The translations under genes and the position numbers were made by a program. DNA of 64,000 bases from Streptomyces sp. NBC_00341. GTDB lineage: Bacteria > Actinomycetota > Actinomycetes > Streptomycetales > Streptomycetaceae. The DNA lies in assembly GCF_041435055.1 (NCBI RefSeq), contig NZ_CP108002.1, forward strand, positions 4,960,001 through 5,024,000, read 5' to 3'. The notes under the pieces are model-generated. The model was given only the letters and a program-made list of their open reading frames with translations. It had not been told where the DNA came from and made no database searches. Shown piece after piece: positions 16,080-23,488 of the stretch. Within the stretch, counting starts at the first letter, position 1. Each line of letters starts with the position of its first letter.

Positions 16080-17030
16080 TCACAGGACGAGCATGAGTTT
16101 GCCGCCGGGGCGGCGGGACTGGCTGAGCTCGGCCGCTTCCTGGATCCGGTCGAGGGCGTAGGTGCGGGCGACCGGTACGACCAGGATGCCTTCGCCGGCG
16201 AGCCTGGCGAACTCGTTCATCTGGTCGTAGCGGATCTCGGTGGTGATCCGGACGCCCAGTTCGGCTGCGGCGGCGAAGTCCGAGACGGTGAGGACACGGT
16301 CGGGATCCCCGGTCAGCTCGATCAAGGCCGGTAGCGAGCCGCCGGCCGGACTGGGCCGGTCGGCGCGGTCGATCCGGCCCCCGGTCGGCGCGGTGTCCAG
16401 GGCACGGTCCACGGGGCCCGGGGTCAGTGCGCTGACGCGTTCGGCCATGCCCTCGCCGTAGGTGGTCACCTGGGCGCCGATCCCTTCCAGGGCGGCGGCC
16501 CGAGTCGGCCCGGCTGTGGCGATCACCCGAATACCCCGGTGCAGCGCGAAGCGCACCGCCGCCTCGCCCACGGTGGTGCCCGCGCCGTGGACGAGCAGCA
16601 GCTCACCCGGCTGGACGCCGAGGTCGTCGAGCGCGCGCCACGCCGTCTCGGCCGCCATCGGCAGCGCGGCGGCCTGCTCGGCGGTCACGCCCTCGGGAAT
16701 GTGTGCCCAGGCCGGCATCAGCGCGTACTCGGCGGCGCCGGCCGTCGGGCCGTCGAAGGTGGCCGGGCCGAACACGCGGTCGCCGACCTGGACGCCGGTG
16801 ACACCCTCGCCGAGCGCGTCGACGGTGCCCGCGACCTCAAGGCCGAGCCCGCGCGGCAGCGGCGGCAGATGGTCGGCGAGGAGACCGTCGACGACGTGCC
16901 AGTCGGCCGGTGTCAGGCCGCATGCCCGCACGGCGATCCGGATCTGGCCGGGTCCCGGCTCCGGCTGTGGGACGTCGCGGAGCACGATCACGTCGGGGGA
17001 ACCGAACCGGTCGAATTGCAGAGCCTTCAT
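16080..17030 (-). CDS. NADPH:quinone reductase-type MDR oxidoreductase
   Basis: 316 residues. GroES-like domain then Rossmann domain with VHGAGTTVGEAAVRFAL in place of the usual AASGGVG loop, still a nucleotide-binding turn. No zinc ligands. The ATG of MKALQFDRFG is chosen because two TetR-type operators occupy the sequence immediately upstream; the longer reading frame would run through them. Divergent from its likely repressor. Confidence 0.87.
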   Translation of the reverse strand: MKALQFDRFGSPDVIVLRDVPQPEPGPGQIRIAVRACGLTPADWHVVDGLLADHLPPLPRGLGLEVAGTVDALGEGVTGVQVGDRVFGPATFDGPTAGAAEYALMPAWAHIPEGVTAEQAAALPMAAETAWRALDDLGVQPGELLLVHGAGTTVGEAAVRFALHRGIRVIATAGPTRAAALEGIGAQVTTYGEGMAERVSALTPGPVDRALDTAPTGGRIDRADRPSPAGGSLPALIELTGDPDRVLTVSDFAAAAELGVRITTEIRYDQMNEFARLAGEGILVVPVARTYALDRIQEAAELSQSRRPGGKLMLVL

Positions 17031-17046
17031 GACGATCTCCCAGCTG

Positions 17047-17101
17047 ATGACAGCATCTGTTGTCATTGACCGTACCAGCTGATGACAGCTCCTGTTGTCG
17101 T
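17047..17101. promoter_or_regulatory. Paired TetR operators of the second oxidoreductase module
   Basis: ATGACAGCATCTGTTGTCAT (17047-17066) and ATGACAGCTCCTGTTGTCGT (17082-17101) are near-identical imperfect palindromes, 35 bp centre to centre, filling the spacer between the divergent oxidoreductase and TetR genes. The second ends 12 bp before the TetR ATG, so autorepression is expected. Confidence 0.82.
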
Positions 17102-17113
17102 ACTCTGGTGGGT

Positions 17114-17686
17114 ATGCCACGATGGGAATCCGATGCACAGGGCCGGCTCGAACGCGCGGCGCTCGAACTGTTCGAGACGCAGGGGTTCGAGCGCACCTCG
17201 GTCGCGCAGATCGCAGGCGCCGCCGGTCTGAAGGAGCGTTCCTTCTACCGCTACTTCCCCGACAAGCGGGAAGTCCTCTTCGCCGGCAACGAACTTGAGG
17301 CCCACCTCGTCGCCCAGGTCGAGGCGGCCGACCCGGGCCTCACCCCGATCGAGGCGCTGCTGACCGCACTGGGCACCGCCGAGGAGATCTTCCGCCCACG
17401 CGAGTTCCTGCTGCGCCGGGGAAGAGTGATCGCCGCCAACCCGGCACTGGCCGAGCGCGATCTGATCAAGCTCGCCGACATCGCCGACGCGCTGGCGCCG
17501 GCGCTCGAACGCCGCGGCGTCGAGCCCGGCAAAGCGCGCTTCATCATCGACATGGTGCTGGCGATCCACCGGCGCGCCATGCCCCGCTGGCTCGCCGAGC
17601 CGGACACCACCCTCGCTCAGCTCATGGCCCAGGCCACCGCCGAACTGCGCGAAGTGGTCGCGCCGCCGGCTCCGACGGTCCGTTGA
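17114..17686 (+). CDS. TetR-family repressor
   Basis: 190 residues. Helix-turn-helix at about 20-60 (SVAQIAGAAGLKERSFYRYF) and a C-terminal domain with the MFRPREF-like segment seen in many quinone or flavonoid-responsive TetR proteins. ATG start chosen because it follows the operators; an upstream GTG would start inside them. Pairs with the divergent MDR oxidoreductase. Confidence 0.87.
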   Translation: MPRWESDAQGRLERAALELFETQGFERTSVAQIAGAAGLKERSFYRYFPDKREVLFAGNELEAHLVAQVEAADPGLTPIEALLTALGTAEEIFRPREFLLRRGRVIAANPALAERDLIKLADIADALAPALERRGVEPGKARFIIDMVLAIHRRAMPRWLAEPDTTLAQLMAQATAELREVVAPPAPTVR

Positions 17687-17797
17687 GTCGGCCGCAGAAG
17701 AGGAGCAGCGCCCACCGGGCCCACCGCGACCCACCCCAGCGGGATCGGCTGGGGCGAGTTCAGTCACAGGGGTCGACAGTAGGGCGCGCGACCGGCG

Positions 17798-17815
17798 TGT
17801 AAAGCACGCTTTACA
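17798..17815. promoter_or_regulatory. Orphan palindrome before a truncated XRE gene
   Basis: TGTAAAGCACGCTTTACA has perfect 8-bp arms and a 2-bp centre, in an otherwise GC-rich spacer. It ends one base before an ATG that opens the first codons of an XRE-type regulator. Such TGTAAAG-CTTTACA sites look like autoregulatory operators of small XRE proteins. Confidence 0.65.
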
Positions 17816-17816
17816 T

Positions 17817-17939
17817 ATGAGGAACAGGGTCAGAGAACTGCGGTCTGTGCAGGGGCTCTCGCGGCGGGTCCGTGGGGGTGCTGCGCCAGCGGATGTGAGC
17901 ACCAGACCGGCGCGGCATGATCCGCCGGTCACCCCCTAA
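17817..17939 (+). pseudogene. Truncated XRE-family regulator remnant
   Basis: The 40-codon reading frame begins MRNRVRELRSVQGLS, the typical first helix of small Cro/C1-type regulators (compare KNRIRELREERGWSQ). The rest (RRVRGG, then Pro-rich) has no helix-turn-helix and stops at TAA. With the palindrome at its start codon, this reads as the 5' end of a lost XRE gene. The break lies about 20 bp before copy 1 of the 1.1-kb repeat, which suggests loss when that segment arrived. Could also be a chance peptide. Confidence 0.5.
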
Positions 17940-18058
17940 CCGCAGCTCACGCTCGGGGCTCAAGCGTCGAGTTCCGAGCGCTCTTTCAGTGGAATGGGTG
18001 GAGGGATTGAATGCCCACCCGCCCTCCCTGCCTTGAGGGTTGACTTTTCGCGATCGAC

Positions 18059-18088
18059 TTGCCACGGAGGGTAGCCGCGCTCTAGCGT
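18059..18088 (+). promoter_or_regulatory. Promoter of the repeat-borne gene, copy 1
   Basis: TTGCCA (-35), 18-bp spacer, TAGCGT (-10). The same arrangement with one change (TTGCGA-N18-TAGCGT) is conserved in the second copy. Predicted transcription start about 8-10 bp before the leader hairpin. Confidence 0.6.
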
Positions 18089-18103
18089 CAGCAGAACCAA
18101 GAC

Positions 18104-18138
18104 GGCCCCCGTCGGTGCAGAAACACCTAACGGGGGCC
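18104..18138 (+). promoter_or_regulatory. Conserved leader hairpin, copy 1
   Basis: GGCCCCCGT pairs with ACGGGGGCC, and inside it GGTG pairs with CACC around a CAGAAA loop. The second copy keeps the 35-nt length and the inner stem. It lies in the 5' leader, 30 nt before the ATG, with no U-tract, so an mRNA-stability, protein-binding or attenuation role is more likely than a plain terminator. Confidence 0.6.
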
Positions 18139-18167
18139 TGACCACTTCGATCGTCAGGACCGATCTG

Positions 18168-19067
18168 ATGGCTGTCAGCCAGCTTAGTGCTGCCCCCTCT
18201 TCTGTGGCCGTACCCCGGCCCACGCTTGATCACCCGATGGTCAGTCCCGGGTACGGCAAGCGTTCGGCGCCCGGTCAACGTCCGCGCACCGAGCACGATT
18301 TCGCCCACCTCCTGCCCCGTGACGCCGCCGTCGCCGCGTACATCGACGGCCTGTGCGACGGTGCCGACATCTCCGTGAAGACCCTCGCCAAGACGCTCCC
18401 GTACGGCCAGTGCGCCCTGCGCACCACGCTCAACCGGCTCCAGGAAGCGGGTCACCTGCGCCGGGGCAGCGAGTGCATCGCGACGGAGGAGGCGCTGCTC
18501 TGGGTCACCCGGACGTTCTTCTCCCGCACCTGGCACGACGACGACTGGTGGGACACCTTCATCCGGGGCGACGTACCGCAAGAGCAGGCGCGGGCAGCCC
18601 AACGTCCGACCCGTTCGAGGTCGTTCATCCTGCTGGCCGCCCTCGGACGCAACACACCCGCCCTCACCCTCTCGCAGGCGGACTGCGTGGCCCTGGAACC
18701 ACAGGTCACCGAGTGGTTCGAGCGCGGCGCCACCGAACCGGAAGTCCTGCACGCCCTCACCGAAGGCCTGCCCCCACGCATCCACCACGCCGCCGCACTC
18801 CTCCGCCGACGCCTGCACGACAAGCTGCCGCCCGTCCGCGAAGCCTCCCCCACCCCCCGCGTCGTCCTGCGCACCCTGGAATGCCGCGAATGCCGCGCCC
18901 CCGGCAACGCGTCAGCCATGCCCGGCGGACTCTGCACCACCTGCCGAGGCACCACCCCCGCCACCCCCAACGGCCCCGTCGGTGCCGTACCCGACCACGG
19001 CGTACGAGCCAGGATGAGCGCCGTACGCGCCGGACTCGTACCCCGCGCCGAGCGCGGACACCGGTGA
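18168..19067 (+). CDS. Winged-helix (MarR-like) DNA-binding protein with C-terminal zinc ribbon, copy 1
   Basis: 299 residues. Around 45-120 a winged-helix-like segment (AAVAAYIDGL, SVKTLAKTL, QCALRTTLNRLQEAGHLRRG); a middle helical region with TRTFFSRTWHDDDWW; and a C-terminal zinc ribbon CRECRAPG...CTTCRG. Proteins of this type occur in several copies in Streptomyces genomes, often annotated as MarR-like or hypothetical; role unknown. About nine in ten residues match the product at 56157-57074. Differences cluster in the first 25 residues, one short insertion near residue 150 and the extreme C-terminus. Confidence 0.8.
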   Translation: MAVSQLSAAPSSVAVPRPTLDHPMVSPGYGKRSAPGQRPRTEHDFAHLLPRDAAVAAYIDGLCDGADISVKTLAKTLPYGQCALRTTLNRLQEAGHLRRGSECIATEEALLWVTRTFFSRTWHDDDWWDTFIRGDVPQEQARAAQRPTRSRSFILLAALGRNTPALTLSQADCVALEPQVTEWFERGATEPEVLHALTEGLPPRIHHAAALLRRRLHDKLPPVREASPTPRVVLRTLECRECRAPGNASAMPGGLCTTCRGTTPATPNGPVGAVPDHGVRARMSAVRAGLVPRAERGHR

Positions 19068-19089
19068 CGCCGGACGGTCTTCAGCCGAA

Positions 19090-19401
19090 TCACCCCTTCA
19101 GGGCGTCTTCCCAGGTGTGCTGCTCGGCGTGGCCGGCGAACAGACAGCAGCCCTCACCGTCGGGACCTGGGGCGACCACCGGGCAGTCCGGCAACACGAC
19201 AAGCTCGGCCTCGTCCGTCCCGTGCCAGCGGAGCCACAGCGCGGTCCCGTACGCGCAGGTGTCGGTGAGGAGACCGAAGTGCTCACCCTCGTGCGCGGAC
19301 AACTGACACTGCACCGCCCTGTCGACGTACGTGGCGCCCGACTTCTCCAGCGCCTCCCGCGCCAGGTCGATGGGCACCCGGCGCCAGTGCGCGCAGCGCA
19401 T
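19090..19401 (-). CDS. Small cysteine/histidine-rich hypothetical protein
   Basis: 103 residues starting at the ATG of MRCAHWRR, 6 bp after GGGGAAG. Contains CAHW, CQLSAHEGEHFG, CAYG, CPVV and GCCLFAGHAEQH, a spacing of Cys and His suggestive of metal binding (LxxHxxxH at QLSAHEGEH and FAGHAEQH). Small proteins of this kind often stand divergent from XRE-type regulators in Streptomyces, as here (180 bp). Function unknown. Confidence 0.65.
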   Translation of the reverse strand: MRCAHWRRVPIDLAREALEKSGATYVDRAVQCQLSAHEGEHFGLLTDTCAYGTALWLRWHGTDEAELVVLPDCPVVAPGPDGEGCCLFAGHAEQHTWEDALKG

Positions 19402-19581
19402 CACGACTTCCCCTCGTCTCTCGTCGTCATGACCGAACTCCTTTGTGAATCTCGCTGCTCGTCCGGGGCAACATCCAGGAAAGCGCGCGAAGTCGGAGGT
19501 CTCCACGGCATCCATGCGGCAGTCTTGACGCAGGTCCGTGGACGGGCTCTGAAGGCCCCGAAATCGCGGGAAGGGGGCGCA

Positions 19582-20835
19582 ATGGGACTGGCGGAACGAC
19601 GCAGGACCCTGGGCTACAGTCAGGAGACGTTGGCCGAGTCACTCGGTGTGGACCGCACTACTGTCGGACGCTGGGAAAGCGGCAAATCCGCTCCTCAGCC
19701 GCCCCAGCGAAGGCCCTTGGCCACCGCCCTCGAAGTCAGCCTCCAAGAGCTGGACGCTCTCCTGGCGCCGCCACGAGCCGCAGACCGGGCGGCCGCAGGA
19801 CACCAGTTCAGTGACCCCCCGAGCGCGGGAGACCCCGACGAAATGATCCGCCGCGAATTCCTCCGCATACTGACTGTCAGCGGGGTATTTGCCACCCTGC
19901 CGGTCGAGGAGGCCGAGGCCCTCACCGAGGGCGTCCGCCGGGGGGCGCCAGCCGACTTCGCACGCATGAACAGCCATCTCTGGCAGGTGTACCAACTGGC
20001 CCGCTCCAAGGGCTCCGTGTACCCCGTCATCCGTGACCAGCTGACGACACTCAACGAGGCATTGGCGGGCCACCGTGGAAGCGCGCGCCCCCTTCTGAAC
20101 GCGGCCTCCGACCTCTTCCAGTTGGCCGGAGAGGTCGCGTTCGACAGCAACCGGTACGCCGACGCAGCGGCGTCCTACTCGCTCGCGGCATCGATCAGCA
20201 AGGATGCCGAGGCGTACGACCTTTGGGCATGCGCGCTCGTTCGCCACGCTTACGTGGACATGTCCGAGCAGTGCTACCACCACGCGGCGCAGCTGCTCGA
20301 CGCGGCCGAGCGACTGGCCGGCCGGGGGGACAACAACCTCTCGACTCGGTATTGGGTCGCTTCCGTCCAAGCCGAGGCATACGCCGGCCTCGGCGACCTG
20401 GACGCGTGCGAGCGTGCGATGGACCAGGCGGAGACCGTCCGCGATCTCACCGCGGACAGCGTCAACGGTGGGTGGCTTCGGTTCGATGGTGCGCGGCTGG
20501 CCGAGGAACGGGGATCGCGCTACGTACAGCTCGGCCGTCTCGACCTGGCGGAGAACGCCTTGAAGGATGCCCTGGAGCAGGCGGCCCTGGCATCCGGGCA
20601 GTCGTACCGGCGACGCGGAGCAGTGCTCACCGACCTGGCCGCCATCGGCGCGAAGCGGCAGGACGTCGAGCAAGTTGTGGCGTACGGCAGGGAAGCCATC
20701 GGCCTGGCCCGAGCCTCCGCGTCCGGGTACGTCGCCCGTAGACTCCAAGCCCTGTGCGACGAGTTCGGTCCTTTGAGCCGCGACCACCGCGTGGCGGAGC
20801 TGGGGGCGGAGATCGCCATGCTGAGCACGCCGTGA
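19582..20835 (+). CDS. XRE-family regulator with TPR-like C-terminal domain
   Basis: 417 residues. N-terminal XRE helix-turn-helix (GYSQETLAESLGVDRTTVGRWESG, residues about 10-35), a linker, then helical repeats typical of the large actinobacterial XRE/TPR proteins. ATG after GAAGGGGG. Such proteins often regulate, or depend on, a neighbouring small gene, here both the divergent Cys/His protein and the gene that follows by 14 bp. Confidence 0.85.
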   Translation: MGLAERRRTLGYSQETLAESLGVDRTTVGRWESGKSAPQPPQRRPLATALEVSLQELDALLAPPRAADRAAAGHQFSDPPSAGDPDEMIRREFLRILTVSGVFATLPVEEAEALTEGVRRGAPADFARMNSHLWQVYQLARSKGSVYPVIRDQLTTLNEALAGHRGSARPLLNAASDLFQLAGEVAFDSNRYADAAASYSLAASISKDAEAYDLWACALVRHAYVDMSEQCYHHAAQLLDAAERLAGRGDNNLSTRYWVASVQAEAYAGLGDLDACERAMDQAETVRDLTADSVNGGWLRFDGARLAEERGSRYVQLGRLDLAENALKDALEQAALASGQSYRRRGAVLTDLAAIGAKRQDVEQVVAYGREAIGLARASASGYVARRLQALCDEFGPLSRDHRVAELGAEIAMLSTP

Positions 20836-20849
20836 CGAGAGGGGTAGGC

Positions 20850-21215
20850 ATGCCGCAGACCGAAGGTGCACGACTGTTCCGGGAAACCTGGATCGCGGGG
20901 GTGCAGCAGCACTTTCCCGGGGAGCCGAAGGCCGGCTATGTCATCCCGTGGGAAGACACCCCGCAGTGGGAGCGCGAGGCCGCAGGCTCGGTCTACGAGC
21001 AGGTCCGGCAGTTCGTCGAGATCAGTGGTGGCCACACGTCGAGGCTGTCCCGCGAGCAGAAGAGCCGATTCGTCGCGACGTGCTGGACGGCACAGATGTT
21101 CAAGCACTTCGAGGAGCCGAAGCCGGGCTACGTAGCGGACTGGCCCGACCTGCCGTCCTGGCAGCAGGAGACGGACGCCGACATCTTCGAAGCCATCGAG
21201 AAGGCGTGCAGCTGA
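20850..21215 (+). CDS. Hypothetical protein with an internal duplication
   Basis: 121 residues made of two similar halves: HFPGEPKAGYVIPWEDTPQW near residues 17-36 and HFEEPKPGYVADWPDLPSWQ near residues 89-108, each followed by an acidic helix. The halves are joined by a basic helix. Probably cotranscribed with the XRE gene. Function unknown. Confidence 0.65.
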   Translation: MPQTEGARLFRETWIAGVQQHFPGEPKAGYVIPWEDTPQWEREAAGSVYEQVRQFVEISGGHTSRLSREQKSRFVATCWTAQMFKHFEEPKPGYVADWPDLPSWQQETDADIFEAIEKACS

Positions 21216-21281
21216 TCATCGCTAGATGCCGGTGGGGGCAGAGCGCCCACCGATGGGCTTCTCCACGGGGCACGCCGGACG

Positions 21282-21316
21282 GCCCTCAGCCCTCAGCCCT
21301 CAGCCCTCAGCCCTCA
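21282..21316. repeat. Heptanucleotide tandem repeat (x5) at the senR stop codon
   Basis: GCCCTCA is repeated exactly five times. On the minus strand it reads TGAGGGC x5, the first TGA being the stop of the response regulator. Because seven is not a multiple of three, the following TGA triplets fall in all three frames. Confidence 0.95.
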
Positions 21317-21964
21317 CGGCAGCAGCCGTTGCTCCTTCGCCACGGCTACCGCTCCGGCGCGGGTGTCGACGTCGAGCTTGTCGTAGATGCGGCCCAGGTG
21401 GGTCTTGACGGTGGCCTCGCTGATGAACAGGGCGCGGGCGATGTCGCGGTTGCCCAGGCCCCGGGAGAGCTGGCCGAGGATGTCGCGTTCGCGGTCTGTG
21501 AGGGTGGGCAGCGGCTTGCGCATGCGGGCCATGACGCGGCTGGCGACGGGCGGCGAGAGCGTGGTGCGGCCCTGGGCGGCGGAGCGGATCGCGGCGAAGA
21601 GCTCCTCCGGGCGCTCGGCCTTCAGCAGGTAGCCGGTGGCGCCGGCCTCGATGGCGCGGGTGATGTCGGCGTCCGTGTCGTACGTGGTGAGGACCAGGAC
21701 GTGGGCGCTTTCCGTGCCCGCCACGATCCGCCGGGTCGCCTCGACGCCGTCGATGCCCTCACCCAGCTGGAGGTCCATCAGGACGACGTCGGGGGTGAGC
21801 CGGGCGGCCAGGGCGACGGCCTCCTCGCCGCTGCCGGCCTCGCCCACGACCTCGATGTCCGGCTCGCTGCCCAGGAGGGCGAGGAGCCCGGCGCGTACGA
21901 CGGCGTGGTCGTCGCAGAGCAGGATGCGGACGGGTGTGGGGACGGGCGGGTGCGCGGCGGTCAT
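21314..21964 (-). CDS. senR: NarL-type response regulator SenR
   Basis: 216 residues. Receiver domain with acidic pair CDDH (Asp18/Asp19), phospho-acceptor Asp64 in VVLMD and the conserved Thr/Lys pair (LTTYD, LLKAE); LuxR/NarL helix-turn-helix at about 155-210 (LTDRERDILGQLSRG, TVKTHLGRIYDKL). It follows its kinase by 34 bp and stands next to an HbpS-type gene, the arrangement of the Streptomyces SenS/SenR/HbpS haem and redox sensing system, which controls hbpS and catalase-type genes. The name rests on this context. Confidence 0.85.
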   Translation of the reverse strand: MTAAHPPVPTPVRILLCDDHAVVRAGLLALLGSEPDIEVVGEAGSGEEAVALAARLTPDVVLMDLQLGEGIDGVEATRRIVAGTESAHVLVLTTYDTDADITRAIEAGATGYLLKAERPEELFAAIRSAAQGRTTLSPPVASRVMARMRKPLPTLTDRERDILGQLSRGLGNRDIARALFISEATVKTHLGRIYDKLDVDTRAGAVAVAKEQRLLP

Positions 21965-22012
21965 GCGGGGTCCCGGTTCGGTGGGGTGAGGGCGGGGGTC
22001 ATGCGGGGTCCC
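21960..22012. repeat. 15-bp direct repeat carrying the senS stop and the senR start
   Basis: GTCATGCGGGGTCCC occurs at 21960-21974 and 21998-22012. On the minus strand the upstream copy GGGACCCCGCATGAC ends senS with its TGA, and the downstream copy supplies the ATG of senR. The 38-bp offset suggests the intergenic spacer arose by duplication of a fused ATGA junction. Confidence 0.75.
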
Positions 22013-23246
22013 TGGGGGTGAGGGCGGCGGACGGTCCGTCGGTGAGGGGGACCGCGGCGGTCACCACGGTGCCCTCGCCGGGCGCGGATTCGATGGTGAG
22101 GCTCCCGCCGAGCTGACGCAGCCGGGCGCGCATCGCGGGCAGCCCGTGCCCGCGCACCCCGCCCGGCTCCCCGGTGTGCGCGGCGGGCGCGAAGCCGTGG
22201 CCGTTGTCCGCGATGTCGAGGACGATCCGGTCGTCGAGGTGGGTGAGGGTCAGCGCGGCCTCGGTGGCGCCCGCGTGCTCGGTCACGTTGGCCAGGGCGC
22301 CCTGGGCGATCCGCAGCAGCGCGGACTGCACCCGGTCGGGCAGCGCGGTGGCGGGTGCGCCCTCGACGTGGCAGCGGACGGTCAGCCGGCCCTGCGCCTG
22401 CGCGGTCTCGCGGGCGGCGAGCGCGTGCAGCGCCGCGTCCAGGCCGCCGCCCTCCGCCAGGTCCGCGGGGGCCAGGTCGTGGACGAAGCGGCGGGCCTCG
22501 GCGAGGTTGCGCTCCGCGATGCCGGTGGCGGTACGGATGTGGCGGCGGGCGGTCGCCGGGTCGGTGTCCCAGGTGCGGTCGGCGGCCTGGAGCAGCATCT
22601 GCTGGCTGGAAAGGCCCTGGGCGAGGGTGTCGTGGATCTCCATGGAGAGCCGCTGGCGCTCCGCGAGGGTGCCCTCGCGCCGTTCGGTGGCGGCCAGCTC
22701 GCGGCGGGTGCGCAGCAGGTCGTCGATCAGCTCGTTCTGCGTGGCGGCCTGGCGCTGCATGTGGACGAAGACGGCGGTCGCGACGGCGGCGACGGCGGGC
22801 GGGGCGAGGATCAGGTTCGGGTCGAAACCGTCGGCCAGCCGCAGTTGCGCGGCGACGACGAACAAGGTGAGGAGCGCGACCAGGGCGAGCGCGGCGCGCG
22901 GCGGCAGGATGCGTAGCCCGGTGTAGAAGAGCGGCACCGCGCACCACGCGAAGCTCGGCGCGAGGACGACCAGCACCATCCACACGGCGACCAGCGCCCC
23001 CAGCCAGAGCAGGCTGCGCGGTGTCGGGCGGGAGCCGAGCACCGGGCCGATCACGTACAGGGCGGCCAGCGCGACGGACAGCCCGATGATCCACGGGGTG
23101 CGGGCCTCGCCGGGGTGGCGCAGCAGGAACCGGGTCAGCGAGGCACCCAGGAGCAGGAAGAACGCGGCGTGCATGAGCAGGGAGAGGCCCCGGGTGTCGT
23201 CCTCGGCTCGGCGGGTGCCCTGCGCCGAGCGGCTTCGCCGCTTCAC
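21999..23246 (-). CDS. senS: Sensor histidine kinase SenS
   Basis: 415 residues. About five transmembrane helices in residues 20-165 with almost no extracytoplasmic domain, then HisKA_3 (phosphoacceptor His205 in MEIHDTLAQGL) and an HATPase domain (DNGHGF, GGVRGHGLPAMRARL, GEGT). The short external loops fit a kinase that senses through an accessory protein, as SenS does with HbpS. Divergent from the hbpS gene. Its last codons and stop lie in a 15-bp sequence repeated over the senR start. Confidence 0.87.
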   Translation of the reverse strand: MKRRSRSAQGTRRAEDDTRGLSLLMHAAFFLLLGASLTRFLLRHPGEARTPWIIGLSVALAALYVIGPVLGSRPTPRSLLWLGALVAVWMVLVVLAPSFAWCAVPLFYTGLRILPPRAALALVALLTLFVVAAQLRLADGFDPNLILAPPAVAAVATAVFVHMQRQAATQNELIDDLLRTRRELAATERREGTLAERQRLSMEIHDTLAQGLSSQQMLLQAADRTWDTDPATARRHIRTATGIAERNLAEARRFVHDLAPADLAEGGGLDAALHALAARETAQAQGRLTVRCHVEGAPATALPDRVQSALLRIAQGALANVTEHAGATEAALTLTHLDDRIVLDIADNGHGFAPAAHTGEPGGVRGHGLPAMRARLRQLGGSLTIESAPGEGTVVTAAVPLTDGPSAALTPRDPA

Positions 23247-23488
23247 CTCTCACCACCTTCTCCCGGCCGTGCCCCCTACCGCGCACCGCTGCTGACCTGC
23301 GCGGACATTCCATCGTCACCCTGATCGGCCGCCGCCGCATCAACCGATCGGCCGATGGGGCCGTCAGCCGTACCGCGCGCGGTGTCCAGCCGGTACGCCG
23401 ACCGTACGGCCACGGGTCCGGCCGGAGCATTGATCTCAGAACGCAGGAACACCCACGGCCACCCACGGCCACTCCGGAGGAGCCCACC

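Larger units (their letters stand above)
17959..19056 (+). repeat. 1.1-kb dispersed repeat, copy 1
   Basis: From CTCAAGCGTCGAG to the last codons of the enclosed gene, this segment matches 56180-57283 in inverted orientation. The match includes the outer G-rich/C-rich hairpin region, the promoter, a 35-nt leader hairpin and the entire reading frame. Flanks on both sides differ. No transposase, terminal inverted repeats or target duplication are visible. Spacing between copies is about 37 kb. Confidence 0.85.

Noticed and set aside
17811..18818. Long open frames antisense to the repeat-borne gene
   Set aside because: GC-rich genomes give long antisense frames. Amino-acid make-up (Arg/Gly/Pro excess) and the conserved promoter and leader on the other strand favour the plus-strand gene.
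17959..19056. Insertion sequence
   Set aside because: No transposase, no terminal inverted repeats and no target-site duplication seen around either copy of the 1.1-kb unit.
21282..21316. CRISPR or phase-variation tract inside a coding region
   Set aside because: The heptamer lies downstream of the coding sequence apart from the stop codon, so unit changes would not shift the senR frame.
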